From assembly GCA_011042755.1 (NCBI GenBank), contig DRBY01000119.1, forward strand, positions 1 through 24,647: DNA of 24,647 nt, in the 5' to 3' direction. Source of the stretch: Thermoproteota archaeon. GTDB taxonomy: Archaea > Thermoproteota > Korarchaeia > Korarchaeales > Korarchaeaceae. Both the position numbers and the translations under genes were made by a program. The notes under the pieces were generated by a model. That model was not told the DNA's origin and made no database searches. It worked only from the letters and a program-made list of their open reading frames with translations. Below, one piece after another: positions 1 through 6,495 of this stretch. Each line of letters begins with the position of its first letter. The first letter of the stretch is position 1.

Positions 1-488
1 ACCGCGCCTGCGAGAGCGAGCAGCGCCCCCTTGAACTCAGTGTGACTGAGGGAAAGCGATCCGTAGCCAATTATCGAGGCTCCTGCTACCCCCAGAGCCA
101 CTCCTAGAGATTCTCTCCTAGTTGGCAGCTCGCCAAGAGCTATCCATGCAAGTAGAACCGAAAATATTGGGGCAGAGTCTGTGAGAACCACGCTGGCCGC
201 CACGGAAGTGTACTCCAGAGAGGTTATCCACGTACCAAAGTGTACAGCCAAGGAAACGCCAGAGAGAGTCAGCACGGTGGCTTGATGCCTCAACTCGGCC
301 GCGATGGATTTCAGCGTCGGCGCCGAAATTAGGAGTAGTGTTAGCGACGCTATCCCCAGCCTATTCGCCCCAATAACCAGAGGAGGAGCGGCGCTCAGCT
401 TGATTAAGATGCTAGCCAACGATACTGCTGAAACTCCGAGTATGAGAACTAGCCTGGGGTCTACATCCGGCCTCTTGGACCCTCTCAC
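1..488 (-). CDS. DMT-superfamily (EamA-type) permease, 5' part
   Basis: Reading the minus strand from a GTG at 488 gives about 162 residues that stay open to the window edge, so the 3' half of the gene is missing. The protein is almost entirely hydrophobic helices with short polar turns. It carries the usual first-half EamA features: an early Ala-Pro-Pro helix followed by an Asn-Arg pair, a Tyr-Thr-Ser-Val-Ala-Ala stretch, and a Gly-Glu-Leu-Pro end to a helix, where EamA proteins keep a conserved glutamate. Full members have ten helices in two EamA repeats; about one repeat is visible. Substrates range from amino acids to nucleosides and drugs and cannot be told here. An in-frame TAA lies at 510-512, so GTG 488 is the first possible start. 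An AT-rich promoter-like stretch lies at about 510-525. Confidence 0.8.
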   Translation of the reverse strand, partial: MRGSKRPDVDPRLVLILGVSAVSLASILIKLSAAPPLVIGANRLGIASLTLLLISAPTLKSIAAELRHQATVLTLSGVSLAVHFGTWITSLEYTSVAASVVLTDSAPIFSVLLAWIALGELPTRRESLGVALGVAGASIIGYGSLSLSHTEFKGALLALAGA

Positions 489-671
489 ACCGATAACAAA
501 GACCGCCGATTAATGAAAATTGCTCTGGAGACGGCTGAGGGACGGGATTTCGGCGGAACGGTAGCTTGGCGCGATGCGAGAAGGGGGTATGCTCCTCCCG
601 CCTGCTGTGGGACTGGGTTAAGTTTGAACAACAGCATGTTTTTTGTTGATCTAGGCTAGGTGTAAGCTACG

Positions 672-1562
672 ATGAAGATTAGAGAGGCTGGAGAAGCCGA
701 CGCCGCAGAGATCGTAGAGGTATACACATACGGAGAGTCCATTGACGACAGGCTGGAGAGGGTCAGGCGGTTTGGGTGGTGGGGAGATGAGGAGGCGCTG
801 GCGTGGTACCTAAAGGCGCTCAAGTCGGTGGGCGGGGTTTCTCTAGTGGCCGAGGAGGAGGGGGAAGTCGTAGGAGAGGCCGAGATCGCTCCAGATAAGG
901 ATCCAAGCCTAGTTGGAGAGCACGCATTTCTGCTAAGCCTGTGGGTCCACCCTAAGTGGAGGGGAAGGGGGATCGCTAGATCTCTTCTCGAAGGCTGCAT
1001 AGAGGTCGCTAGGAGTTGGGGGTTCAACACGCTGGACACCGTGCCCTTTGCTGGTACTGAGAGGTTCTTCGCTAACGTGGGGTTCTCTAAGGTTGCCACC
1101 CAGCTGGTCGTAGAGGCTGAGACTAGGGTTGCTCCGGAGCTAGCCGGTTTAGTGAAGCTCGGTCCAGACGACTATCCCGAGAGGCTCGCCATGCTGGCTG
1201 GACACTTCAGGCCCGGCAGGCTAAGCTGGAGGCTCCTCTGGGGCCAGTCAGAGATAGGGCTGGCCCTCCCCTCTCCGCAGGCATATGCGGTCAGGATGGG
1301 GTCGTGGAACTTCACAATTCTCCTCTACGCTCAGCCATCCCGCAACGGCCCCCTCGCAGTAGCGTTGATGTGGGGAGAGCCAAGGGTTAGTTCTGCTCAG
1401 GTGTTTGGCGCGCTTGAGGTGAGCCTGAGACTCGCATCAGAAGCCGGGTTCGCTAGAGTGAGGTCTCAGCCCTGGGAGAGATTCAGGTCGGCCTTCGCCG
1501 CGGCGGGATTTGTGGAGAAGGAGAAGCGATCCTGGCTCAGGAAGACGATTAGGCCCAAGTAG
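672..1562 (+). CDS. GNAT-family N-acetyltransferase, probably two GNAT folds in tandem
   Basis: This 296-residue protein should transfer an acyl group from acyl-CoA to an amine; the acceptor is unknown. The N-terminal half (about residues 1-150) is a typical GNAT domain. It has a strand ending in Val-His-Pro followed by Arg-Gly-Arg-Gly-Ile-Ala, the pyrophosphate-binding loop of motif A, and a later Phe-Phe-Ala-Asn-Val-Gly-Phe, the usual motif B ending. Residues about 150-296 keep the order of a second, degenerate GNAT: a beta-rich middle, a helix near residues 245-258, and a closing Ala-Ala-Ala-Gly-Phe-Val-Glu. That half lacks an obvious CoA loop, so I infer only one active site. The ATG at 672 follows an AGGTG about nine bases upstream. 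The next gene starts 70 bases downstream on the same strand. Confidence 0.8.
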   Translation: MKIREAGEADAAEIVEVYTYGESIDDRLERVRRFGWWGDEEALAWYLKALKSVGGVSLVAEEEGEVVGEAEIAPDKDPSLVGEHAFLLSLWVHPKWRGRGIARSLLEGCIEVARSWGFNTLDTVPFAGTERFFANVGFSKVATQLVVEAETRVAPELAGLVKLGPDDYPERLAMLAGHFRPGRLSWRLLWGQSEIGLALPSPQAYAVRMGSWNFTILLYAQPSRNGPLAVALMWGEPRVSSAQVFGALEVSLRLASEAGFARVRSQPWERFRSAFAAAGFVEKEKRSWLRKTIRPK

Positions 1563-1632
1563 GTCTCGGTTAGGAAACCGCAGGTTATTTTACTCGCACT
1601 CATCCCTCGATTTCAAGGAGGCTGAAGTTCCG

Positions 1633-2649
1633 TTGGAGACCAAACCCCGTGAGAAATACGAGGCGCTTGTTGTTGGGGCGGGGATCGCCGGGCTAACTGC
1701 CGCCCTGTACCTCAGCAGGCAGAACGTTAGGACGCTAGTGATCTCGCTTGACTTAGGTGGTCAGCTCGTGCTGGCTCCAGAGATTCAGAACTACCCTGGG
1801 TTCAAGTCAATCGATGGATTCAGCTTGGCGAAGAAGGTGGAGGAGCAGGCAAGAGCATTTGGAGCTGAGATAAAGTTCGACGAGGCGGTCGGTATTTACG
1901 AGGAAGACGGGGGGTTCGTGATCAGAACATCAACTGGGGGAGAGTACTGGGGCGAGGTGCTAATTCTTGCCTTTGGGAAGAAGCCTAAGGAGCTAGGAGT
2001 CCCGGGAGAAGCAGAGTTCAAGGGAAGAGGCGTCAGCTATTGCGCCACCTGCGACGCGCCCCTCTTCAAGGGTAAGAAAGTCGTTCTGGTCGGCTTTGGG
2101 CACAGCGGCGTCGAGGCGGCGAGCATGCTGTCAGACGTAGCCGAGACGGTCTACTGGGTATTCCCCAGCAGAGCGCCCGGCGGTGAGGAGGGAGTTGCTC
2201 GCTCAGTAGCTAGCAGGCCTAACGTCGTGTTAATGCCAGAATCGAGGATCCTGGAGATTCGGGGAGATTCAAGAGTTAGAGAGGTCGTGGTGGAGACCCC
2301 AGAGGGCGTGAAGACGATTGAAGTGGATGGCGTGTTCGTCGAGATAGGCTACGAGCCGAAGACCGATATAGCAGCAAGGCTCGTGAAGCTGAATGAGAAG
2401 GGAGAAATCAAAGTTGACAAGCTCTGCCGAACCTCCAAGGAGGGAGTGTTTGCTGCGGGAGACGTAACGGACATCCCATACAAGCAGGCCGTGATATCTG
2501 CCGGAATGGGGGCTATTGCGGCATTGTCAGCCTACGCCTACCTGATGAAGAAGAGGGGAAAGAAGGTCTCTGTGATCGGCGATTGGAAGCACTTCAAAGT
2601 AGATGAGAGAGAAAAGGGGCCAAGCGGGCTCTTTTTAGCTCCTCCTTGA
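1633..2649 (+). CDS. trxB: Thioredoxin-reductase-like FAD/disulfide oxidoreductase
   Basis: About 338 residues, close to the usual TrxB length. The order is FAD-binding Gly-Ala-Gly-Ile-Ala-Gly at residues 15-20, a redox-active Cys-Ala-Thr-Cys at about 137-140, a second nucleotide fold with Gly-Phe-Gly-His-Ser-Gly near 155, and the C-terminal FAD motif Gly-Val-Phe-Ala-Ala-Gly-Asp near 272-279. This is the low-molecular-weight thioredoxin reductase architecture, acting in the cytoplasm to reduce a thioredoxin- or glutaredoxin-like partner. The NADPH-specific His-Arg-Arg-x3-Arg motif is absent: the corresponding loop reads Val-Phe-Pro-Ser-Arg-Ala-Pro-Gly-Gly (about 175-184), so the reductant may not be NADPH. 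The frame is open further upstream, but I place the start at TTG 1633 because GGAGG lies at 1617-1621 and homology begins just after it. No thioredoxin gene is adjacent. Confidence 0.85.
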   Translation: METKPREKYEALVVGAGIAGLTAALYLSRQNVRTLVISLDLGGQLVLAPEIQNYPGFKSIDGFSLAKKVEEQARAFGAEIKFDEAVGIYEEDGGFVIRTSTGGEYWGEVLILAFGKKPKELGVPGEAEFKGRGVSYCATCDAPLFKGKKVVLVGFGHSGVEAASMLSDVAETVYWVFPSRAPGGEEGVARSVASRPNVVLMPESRILEIRGDSRVREVVVETPEGVKTIEVDGVFVEIGYEPKTDIAARLVKLNEKGEIKVDKLCRTSKEGVFAAGDVTDIPYKQAVISAGMGAIAALSAYAYLMKKRGKKVSVIGDWKHFKVDEREKGPSGLFLAPP

Positions 2650-2666
2650 GGAGGGATCTCGGAGCC

Positions 2667-3578
2667 TTAGGCGCTCTCGCTCACTCTAAGGCCCGACAGG
2701 TCGGAAATGAGCTCAGCAACTATCCTTATCTCCCTCTGAGCCTCCGGAGACAGCCTAAGTCTCAAGAAGTGCATCCAAGCAGAATCTCTCCCGCTCACGA
2801 CCATTCGAGTCACGCAGGCTTGAGGCAAGATGTAGCGGGCATCCTCCATTTTTACGCCGGAGTCCATGAGGCGATAGTAGAGCTGGAGCGCTCGCTCGAC
2901 CTCGCGCCTCATGATCTCCCTAGTTGCCTCATCCAGGTGCCCTGGGAGGTAGTAGTCAACCACCTCCGCAACCCTCTGGCTCTGCTGAGTGAAGCTTAGC
3001 GAGCGGTGCCTGACGAACTGGTGGGAGCAGACCCTCGATATTCCCTCGATCAGAAAGGCGTGGAACCCGTGCCTCGGATCTTCCCAGGGGTGAGAAGACA
3101 ATAGGTGGACTTTGATGCCCTCCCTGCTTGCACTTCTGACGTGAACCTCTGGAACCTCGGGCGCACCACCGCCTAGCCCTGCGGCCTCTGCAACTGCCGG
3201 AAACCTCTTCAGAACCTCTTTTGCCAAGTCCTTAATCCAATCATCGTGGGAATTAAGCATCTCTATTGCCGTCCTAGGGTTTAGGGATACTAACCACATC
3301 CTCTCATCCACGTGAGTCGCCTCAACGAACTTCCAATCAAAAAGCAGTTCTCTAAGCTCCCTTGGATCGCACTCTAACCACACGCGGGCTAGACTGTGTT
3401 CGAAGACCGATAGGTGTCCCATCTTCAGCAGTCTGGACAGGAGGCCCGATATTCTCTCGGGGGAGACCTCTTCCAGCATCTTCTCTAAAGTCTTTGAGCT
3501 CCTAGACACGCGAGCCCCGATGTATATCAGCCAGTCGCCGCCAGCCGCATCAACACTCGAGACCTTCAAGCTCCCCAC
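2667..3578 (-). CDS. thyX: Flavin-dependent thymidylate synthase ThyX
   Basis: ThyX makes dTMP from dUMP using methylenetetrahydrofolate, FAD and NADPH. The signature R-H-R-x7-S is present with the arginine pair at residues 190 and 192 and the serine at 200, inside a His-Gln-Phe-Val-Arg-His-Arg context. At 303 residues it is longer than many bacterial forms, mainly through its N- and C-terminal parts. The open frame begins at GTG 3578, directly after an in-frame TAG, and overlaps the end of the dCTP deaminase gene by 29 bases. TTG 3569 is an alternative start with an AGGTGGGG just ahead. The overlap with dcd implies co-transcription and coupled translation, which fits a dTMP pathway: dCTP deaminase feeds dUMP to ThyX. 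The 3' end meets the 3' end of trxB with 17 bases between them. No thyA-type gene is seen. Confidence 0.93.
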   Translation of the reverse strand: MGSLKVSSVDAAGGDWLIYIGARVSRSSKTLEKMLEEVSPERISGLLSRLLKMGHLSVFEHSLARVWLECDPRELRELLFDWKFVEATHVDERMWLVSLNPRTAIEMLNSHDDWIKDLAKEVLKRFPAVAEAAGLGGGAPEVPEVHVRSASREGIKVHLLSSHPWEDPRHGFHAFLIEGISRVCSHQFVRHRSLSFTQQSQRVAEVVDYYLPGHLDEATREIMRREVERALQLYYRLMDSGVKMEDARYILPQACVTRMVVSGRDSAWMHFLRLRLSPEAQREIRIVAELISDLSGLRVSESA

Positions 3579-4104
3579 CTAGACTCTTCGGGAGGCTGAC
3601 TCCCCTCTGCCCCTGATAGTACCCAGAGTAGGGCTTAGAAACTCGCTCGTCCAGCTTGAAGAACACCACATGTAGGAATCTGATTCCCCTGTATATCCTC
3701 ACAGGGGCAGGCCTGGTCCAAGCCACTTCTATGGTCAGCTGTCCCTCGAATCCCGCGTCTATCAGAGTCGGCGCGGCGAGGAACCCCCACCTAGCTATTG
3801 TGCTCCTCAGCCCACAGAGACCTGCCACGTAGCTGGGTAGGCTGACGGTCTCCTCCGTTACTAGTAGGACGCTCGTGTTCCCGGGGATTATTATCCCCTC
3901 CCTAGGAATCTTCCTGATTGAGAAGTGCTGCGAGGGGTTGGAGTTGGCCAGGTCTATAACTTCTCCTCGCACAACTGGGAAAGCGACTGCCTCTCCTATT
4001 CTCAGGTCTACGCCGTTCTCCCTCACGGTGTCTGGATAGAGGGGGTCTATCCGCAGCTCCCCAGAATCCAGTAACCTCCTAATCGCCGTGTCGCTCAGGA
4101 GCAT
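3550..4104 (-). CDS. dcd: dCTP deaminase
   Basis: This 184-residue protein deaminates dCTP to dUTP, upstream of dTMP synthesis. Seen in the sequence: Arg100-Ser-Thr-Ile-Ala-Arg, matching the R-S-S-x-A-R substrate loop, then Ile-Asp-Ala-Gly-Phe-Glu-Gly at about 115-121, and a Thr-Ile-Glu with Glu126 in the place of the catalytic glutamate. Length and motifs match the trimeric dCTP deaminase/dUTPase family. Whether it also hydrolyses dUTP, as in Methanocaldococcus, cannot be decided here; no separate dUTPase gene lies nearby. The ATG at 4104 is only about 27-33 bases from a TTTTTAC element, so the transcript is probably leaderless. thyX overlaps its 3' end by 29 bases. Confidence 0.92.
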   Translation of the reverse strand: MLLSDTAIRRLLDSGELRIDPLYPDTVRENGVDLRIGEAVAFPVVRGEVIDLANSNPSQHFSIRKIPREGIIIPGNTSVLLVTEETVSLPSYVAGLCGLRSTIARWGFLAAPTLIDAGFEGQLTIEVAWTRPAPVRIYRGIRFLHVVFFKLDERVSKPYSGYYQGQRGVSLPKSLGGELEGLEC

Positions 4105-4130
4105 GTCGTCTCTCGGTTTATGCTGTGAAG

Positions 4131-4137
4131 GTAAAAA
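4131..4137 (-). promoter_or_regulatory. TATA-like element for dcd-thyX
   Basis: On the minus strand TTTTTAC lies 27-33 bases before the dcd ATG. That is the archaeal TATA spacing for a transcript starting at or just before the start codon. It is assigned by position and composition only. Confidence 0.35.
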
Positions 4138-4161
4138 CCTGCGCGAGAATTCTGAGAAAGC

Positions 4162-4581
4162 TCATATTGCGTACTCCATCGATCCCTGAGATCCCTGAGG
4201 CTGCCTTGGGGGAGCGGGCGCGGGTACGGGCGGAGGAACTCCTATAGATCGGCTAATCACTACAGCGTCGGCGATGGCGGATGTGAAGACCGCCTGAACC
4301 ACCTGGCTCGGAGGCTTCCCTGAGGACGAGTTCTTGACTGCCTCCTTAATCTCGTTCTCCTTTCCCTGAACGAGTACCACTCCTCTCACGCTGATTTGCG
4401 CAATTGGTGGATTGTACGAGGCCGCAACTATGAACCCCGCTTTTGCTTTGCCCGGTCCGGCTGGCTCAAGCTTGTGCACGGTAACGCTCAGCTGTATCTG
4501 AACCGGCGCGGGGAGCGGGGCGTCCACATCCCACAGACGCTCCGCGGATATGTGCGTAGTTCTAACGCTGATCTTCAACAT
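4162..4581 (-). CDS. Small conserved-looking protein, possible SecB-like fold
   Basis: 139 residues, not assignable by a diagnostic motif. The layout is a set of amphipathic strands (about 27-40, 46-57 and 62-73) with an Ala-Ser-Tyr-Asn-Pro-Pro turn. A polar stretch (76-90) follows, then a long helix (about 92-112) ending in Ile-Gly-Val-Pro-Pro-Pro-Val-Pro, then a disordered Pro/Gln/Gly-rich tail. Strands followed by a long helix and a proline-rich exit resemble the SecB chaperone fold, which exists in some archaea. This is an inference from shape rather than from identical residues. It has no signal peptide or membrane helix, so it is probably cytoplasmic. The ATG at 4581 has a TATA-like ATTAAAAT at 4610-4617, suggesting its own near-leaderless promoter. 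dcd lies 57 bases downstream. Confidence 0.65.
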   Translation of the reverse strand: MLKISVRTTHISAERLWDVDAPLPAPVQIQLSVTVHKLEPAGPGKAKAGFIVAASYNPPIAQISVRGVVLVQGKENEIKEAVKNSSSGKPPSQVVQAVFTSAIADAVVISRSIGVPPPVPAPAPPRQPQGSQGSMEYAI

Positions 4582-4609
4582 GGCCCGCGCGACCTCTGAG
4601 GGGGCGTGA

Positions 4610-4617
4610 ATTTTAAT
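4610..4617 (-). promoter_or_regulatory. TATA-like element for the SecB-like gene
   Basis: ATTAAAAT on the minus strand lies 29-36 bases before the ATG at 4581. The call is positional only. Confidence 0.35.
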
Positions 4618-4634
4618 CCTGAATAAAGCTCCTC

Positions 4635-4680
4635 AAAAATTCGGGTGGTGGCCGGCTTTCGCCGGACTGACCACCATCCG
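4635..4680 (-). terminator. Strong 15-bp bulged hairpin followed by a T5 run
   Basis: Read on the minus strand, a 10-bp outer stem (4671-4680 with 4642-4651, one G-U pair) encloses a 5-base bulge TCAGT (4666-4670). Inside is a 5-bp CCGGC/GCCGG stem closed by a GAAA tetraloop (4657-4660). TTTTT follows at 4635-4639. It lies downstream of the HypE-like gene and upstream of the SecB-like promoter. It may be an intrinsic-type terminator for the former or a small structured RNA. The GAAA loop on this strand argues that the minus-strand RNA is the structured one. Confidence 0.45.
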
Positions 4681-4754
4681 CAGTGGGATGACGACACCGG
4701 CATTGAGGCTTTCCTTCCATTCACTCGCGGAGGGCTCCCTCATGCTCTGAGCGC

Positions 4755-5747
4755 TTAACCCACTATTCTCCACAGCTCCTCTTTGATAGGCTCGTTGAGA
4801 TTCAATTTAGACCCATCGAGCCTCTCTATCTCCCTCACGCTTGGGTTGTCCGTGAACTCCCCTATCACAGATGCCCTAATTCCGGCGTTCCTCAAGTCCT
4901 CCAAGAGTTCGTCGACCGACTCGGGCGGGGCAGCTATTAGCAGGGTTCCAGAGCTTATCAGCTTGAGTGGATCGACTCCTAGGGCTTCACAGATCTTCCT
5001 GGTCTCATCAAGCATTGGAATGTCTTCTTCTCTGGCCACTATCCCTACTCCAGAGGCCATGGCCACCTCTTGGAGGCCCGCTGCTATGCCTCCCTCCGTG
5101 GGGTCGTGCATCGCGTGAACTCTATGCTCTGCCGATATTCTGGCTTCTGGAACGACGCTGATGCTCTCTATCAGTCCTTTCGCCCTCTCAAGGAGGGCGT
5201 GAGGCAGCACGGTCGAGAGCCGGTCATAGAGATCTGTCGCAAGAACAGCGGTCCCCTCGATAGCGGCAGTCTTCGTCATTACCGCCAAATCGCCGGGTTT
5301 TGCCCCAGAACTTCTGATCAGCCTATTGGCTCTAACCACGCCCAACGCCGTCGTCACTATGATATCCCGATCGAGCCAGGGCGTGGTCTCTGTGTGGCCG
5401 CCAATGACGCTCGCACCCACTTCGTCTGCTGCCGACCTTATCTGCCTCGCGAGCTCACTGAGGCGCTCCATCGTAGTGCCCGCTCTCGCCAGCAGCGTGA
5501 CGATCAACCACCTCGGGTCTGCTCCAGAAGTCGCCACGTCGTTACAGGCGACGTGCACAGACAACCAGCCGGCATTCGCTCCGGCTCCGGTAATTGGGTC
5601 AGAGTGGACGACGACCGCATATCCGTCGACCTCAAAGGCCGCGTAGTCTTCTCCTACCTCTGGGCCGACCAGTATTCCTGGCTTTGGAGTGTAAATCTCA
5701 GAGAGGAACTTCTTGAGGTCGTCTGGAGGCAGCTTACCAACCGACAC
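4755..5747 (-). CDS. HypE/AIR-synthase-related (PurM-like) protein
   Basis: 330 residues of the PurM/HypE/SelD ATP-binding superfamily. Visible features are Gly-Glu-Asp-Tyr-Ala-Ala at about 32-37, His-Ser-Asp-Pro-Ile-Thr-Gly at 48-54, Cys-Asn-Asp-Val-Ala-Thr-Ser-Gly-Ala-Asp-Pro at 68-78, a Gly-Gly-His-Thr-Glu loop, and a later His-Asp-Pro-Thr-Glu-Gly-Gly. True HypE ends in a cysteine that carries the cyano group for [NiFe]-hydrogenase. This protein ends Trp-Arg-Ile-Val-Gly with no terminal cysteine, so it is better called a HypE paralogue of unknown substrate. It lacks the SelD Cys/Sec-Gly-Cys signature. The GTG at 5747 is the chosen start, with GAGGG a few bases upstream and a TATA-like AT stretch at 5769-5780. 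It lies alone between two hairpin regions. Confidence 0.8.
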   Translation of the reverse strand: MSVGKLPPDDLKKFLSEIYTPKPGILVGPEVGEDYAAFEVDGYAVVVHSDPITGAGANAGWLSVHVACNDVATSGADPRWLIVTLLARAGTTMERLSELARQIRSAADEVGASVIGGHTETTPWLDRDIIVTTALGVVRANRLIRSSGAKPGDLAVMTKTAAIEGTAVLATDLYDRLSTVLPHALLERAKGLIESISVVPEARISAEHRVHAMHDPTEGGIAAGLQEVAMASGVGIVAREEDIPMLDETRKICEALGVDPLKLISSGTLLIAAPPESVDELLEDLRNAGIRASVIGEFTDNPSVREIERLDGSKLNLNEPIKEELWRIVG

Positions 5748-5754
5748 AAGACCC

Positions 5755-5769
5755 TCTGCGTCACGCAGA
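5755..5769. promoter_or_regulatory. Perfect 15-base palindrome (7-bp arms) before the HypE-like gene
   Basis: TCTGCGTCACGCAGA is an odd palindrome with a single central base. It starts 8 bases from the GTG at 5747 and abuts the TATA-like AT stretch. This is where an archaeal repressor operator would sit, or a small 5' hairpin if transcribed. Confidence 0.3.
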
Positions 5770-5783
5770 AAAAATGTTAACTC

Positions 5784-5818
5784 AGGAGGGGGACCGGCCC
5801 TCTAGGCCGGCACCTCCT
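5784..5818 (-). repeat. GC-rich two-stem hairpin
   Basis: CCGGCC (5794-5799) pairs with GGCCGG (5805-5810) around a 5-base loop. After an internal loop, AGGAGG (5784-5789) pairs with CCTCCT (5813-5818). On the minus strand a T6 run follows at 5774-5769. It lies between the adenosine-specific kinase and the HypE-like gene and may terminate the kinase transcript. An alternative fold pairs 5816-5820 with 5824-5828. Confidence 0.4.
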
Positions 5819-5872
5819 CCCTTGGAGGGTGGCCCGAGAATTCAAGGGTGGTTCCGGCTTTATGAATTTCGC

Positions 5873-5907
5873 TCAAAACGTTCCTCTGACGTTCAGAAAC
5901 GTTTTGA
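5873..5907. repeat. Long inverted repeat (10-bp plus 5-bp arms)
   Basis: TCAAAACGTT (5873-5882) pairs with AACGTTTTGA (5898-5907). After a 2-base bulge, TCTGA (5885-5889) pairs with TCAGA (5893-5897) around a 3-base loop. It starts about 30 bases beyond the stop codon of the adenosine-specific kinase. The symmetry suits either a 3'-UTR hairpin or a protein-binding site. Confidence 0.45.
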
Positions 5908-5937
5908 AACTATTAGGGTCGGGAGAAGGCCTAAAGC

Positions 5938-6432
5938 TCAGAACTTGTAGCCGATCTTCCTCAGGAATTCTTCCCTCTCCTTTATGTCCTCGTCTCCCTC
6001 AACGCCCAAGGGGGTCTGGCCGTCAATAACGCCTAGAACTCCCCTTCCTCTATCGGTCTCGGCGACGATTACTTGAAGCGGGTTCGCCGTGGCTGCGAAG
6101 AGGGTCACGATCTCGCTAACAGCCCTCAGTCTGTGGATTACGTTGATGGGCCAAGCGTCCTTAATCAAGATGACGAGCGTGTGGCCGGCGGCCAGCTTCT
6201 TGGCCCTTTCTGTGGCCTCTTTCTCGAGATCTGGATCGTTCCCTGCGTGCCTAATTAGGCGCTTCCCTGAGGACTCGCAGAACGCCAGCCCGAACTTAAT
6301 CGTCGGGCAAGACTCTACGAGAGCCTCATAGACGTCTTCGACCGTCTTTATGAAGTGAGACTGAGCCAGAATTATGTTGCAGCCCTCAGGTGGACTTATG
6401 TCCACCACCTCTAGCCTGATTTCGCCGCACAT
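5938..6432 (-). CDS. Adenosine-specific kinase (DUF355 family)
   Basis: About 164 residues of the small archaeal/bacterial family first characterised in Pyrobaculum as an adenosine-specific kinase. The family's hallmark stretches are all present in order: [10 protein letters not shown] near the N-terminus, [11 protein letters not shown] before an acidic/basic helix, Ala-Ala-Gly-His, Pro-Ile-Asn-Val, Cys-less Phe-Ala-Ala-Thr-Ala-Asn-Pro, and [10 protein letters not shown]. It would phosphorylate adenosine to AMP in the cytoplasm (purine salvage). The frame extends to a GTG at 6441, but that lies inside a hairpin and the family starts around the ATG at 6432, which I take as the start. It is divergent from the CARDB-like protein gene at 6496. 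Confidence 0.9.
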   Translation of the reverse strand: MCGEIRLEVVDISPPEGCNIILAQSHFIKTVEDVYEALVESCPTIKFGLAFCESSGKRLIRHAGNDPDLEKEATERAKKLAAGHTLVILIKDAWPINVIHRLRAVSEIVTLFAATANPLQVIVAETDRGRGVLGVIDGQTPLGVEGDEDIKEREEFLRKIGYKF

Positions 6433-6456
6433 GCCTACCACCGCCAGGTGGTAGGC
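6433..6456. repeat. Perfect inverted repeat, 10-bp arms, abutting a start codon
   Basis: GCCTACCACC (6433-6442), loop GCCA, GGTGGTAGGC (6447-6456). It touches the ATG of the adenosine-specific kinase (6432). A second inverted repeat, TTAGGT/ACCTAA, follows at 6457-6475. Together they fill most of the 63-base divergent promoter region, so they are candidates for a shared operator or a 5'-UTR hairpin that masks the start. Confidence 0.5.
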
Positions 6457-6475
6457 TTAGGTGGCTATTACCTAA
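6457..6475. promoter_or_regulatory. Second inverted repeat in the divergent promoter
   Basis: TTAGGT and ACCTAA flank a 7-base AT-containing spacer. The site lies between the two divergent genes, 20 bases before the ATG at 6496. The minus-strand TATA-like sequence for the kinase gene would overlap it. Confidence 0.3.
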
Positions 6476-6495
6476 AACTGTCGTTAGGGAGGTGA

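Noticed and set aside
656..1099. Long minus-strand ORF antisense to the acetyltransferase gene.
   Set aside because: Low-complexity Ser/Ala/Pro translation typical of the reverse of a GC-rich gene; the plus-strand frame has clear GNAT motifs.
5070..5780. 236-codon plus-strand ORF opposite the HypE-like gene.
   Set aside because: Arg/His/Gln-rich shadow without motifs; the minus strand carries all the PurM-family motifs.
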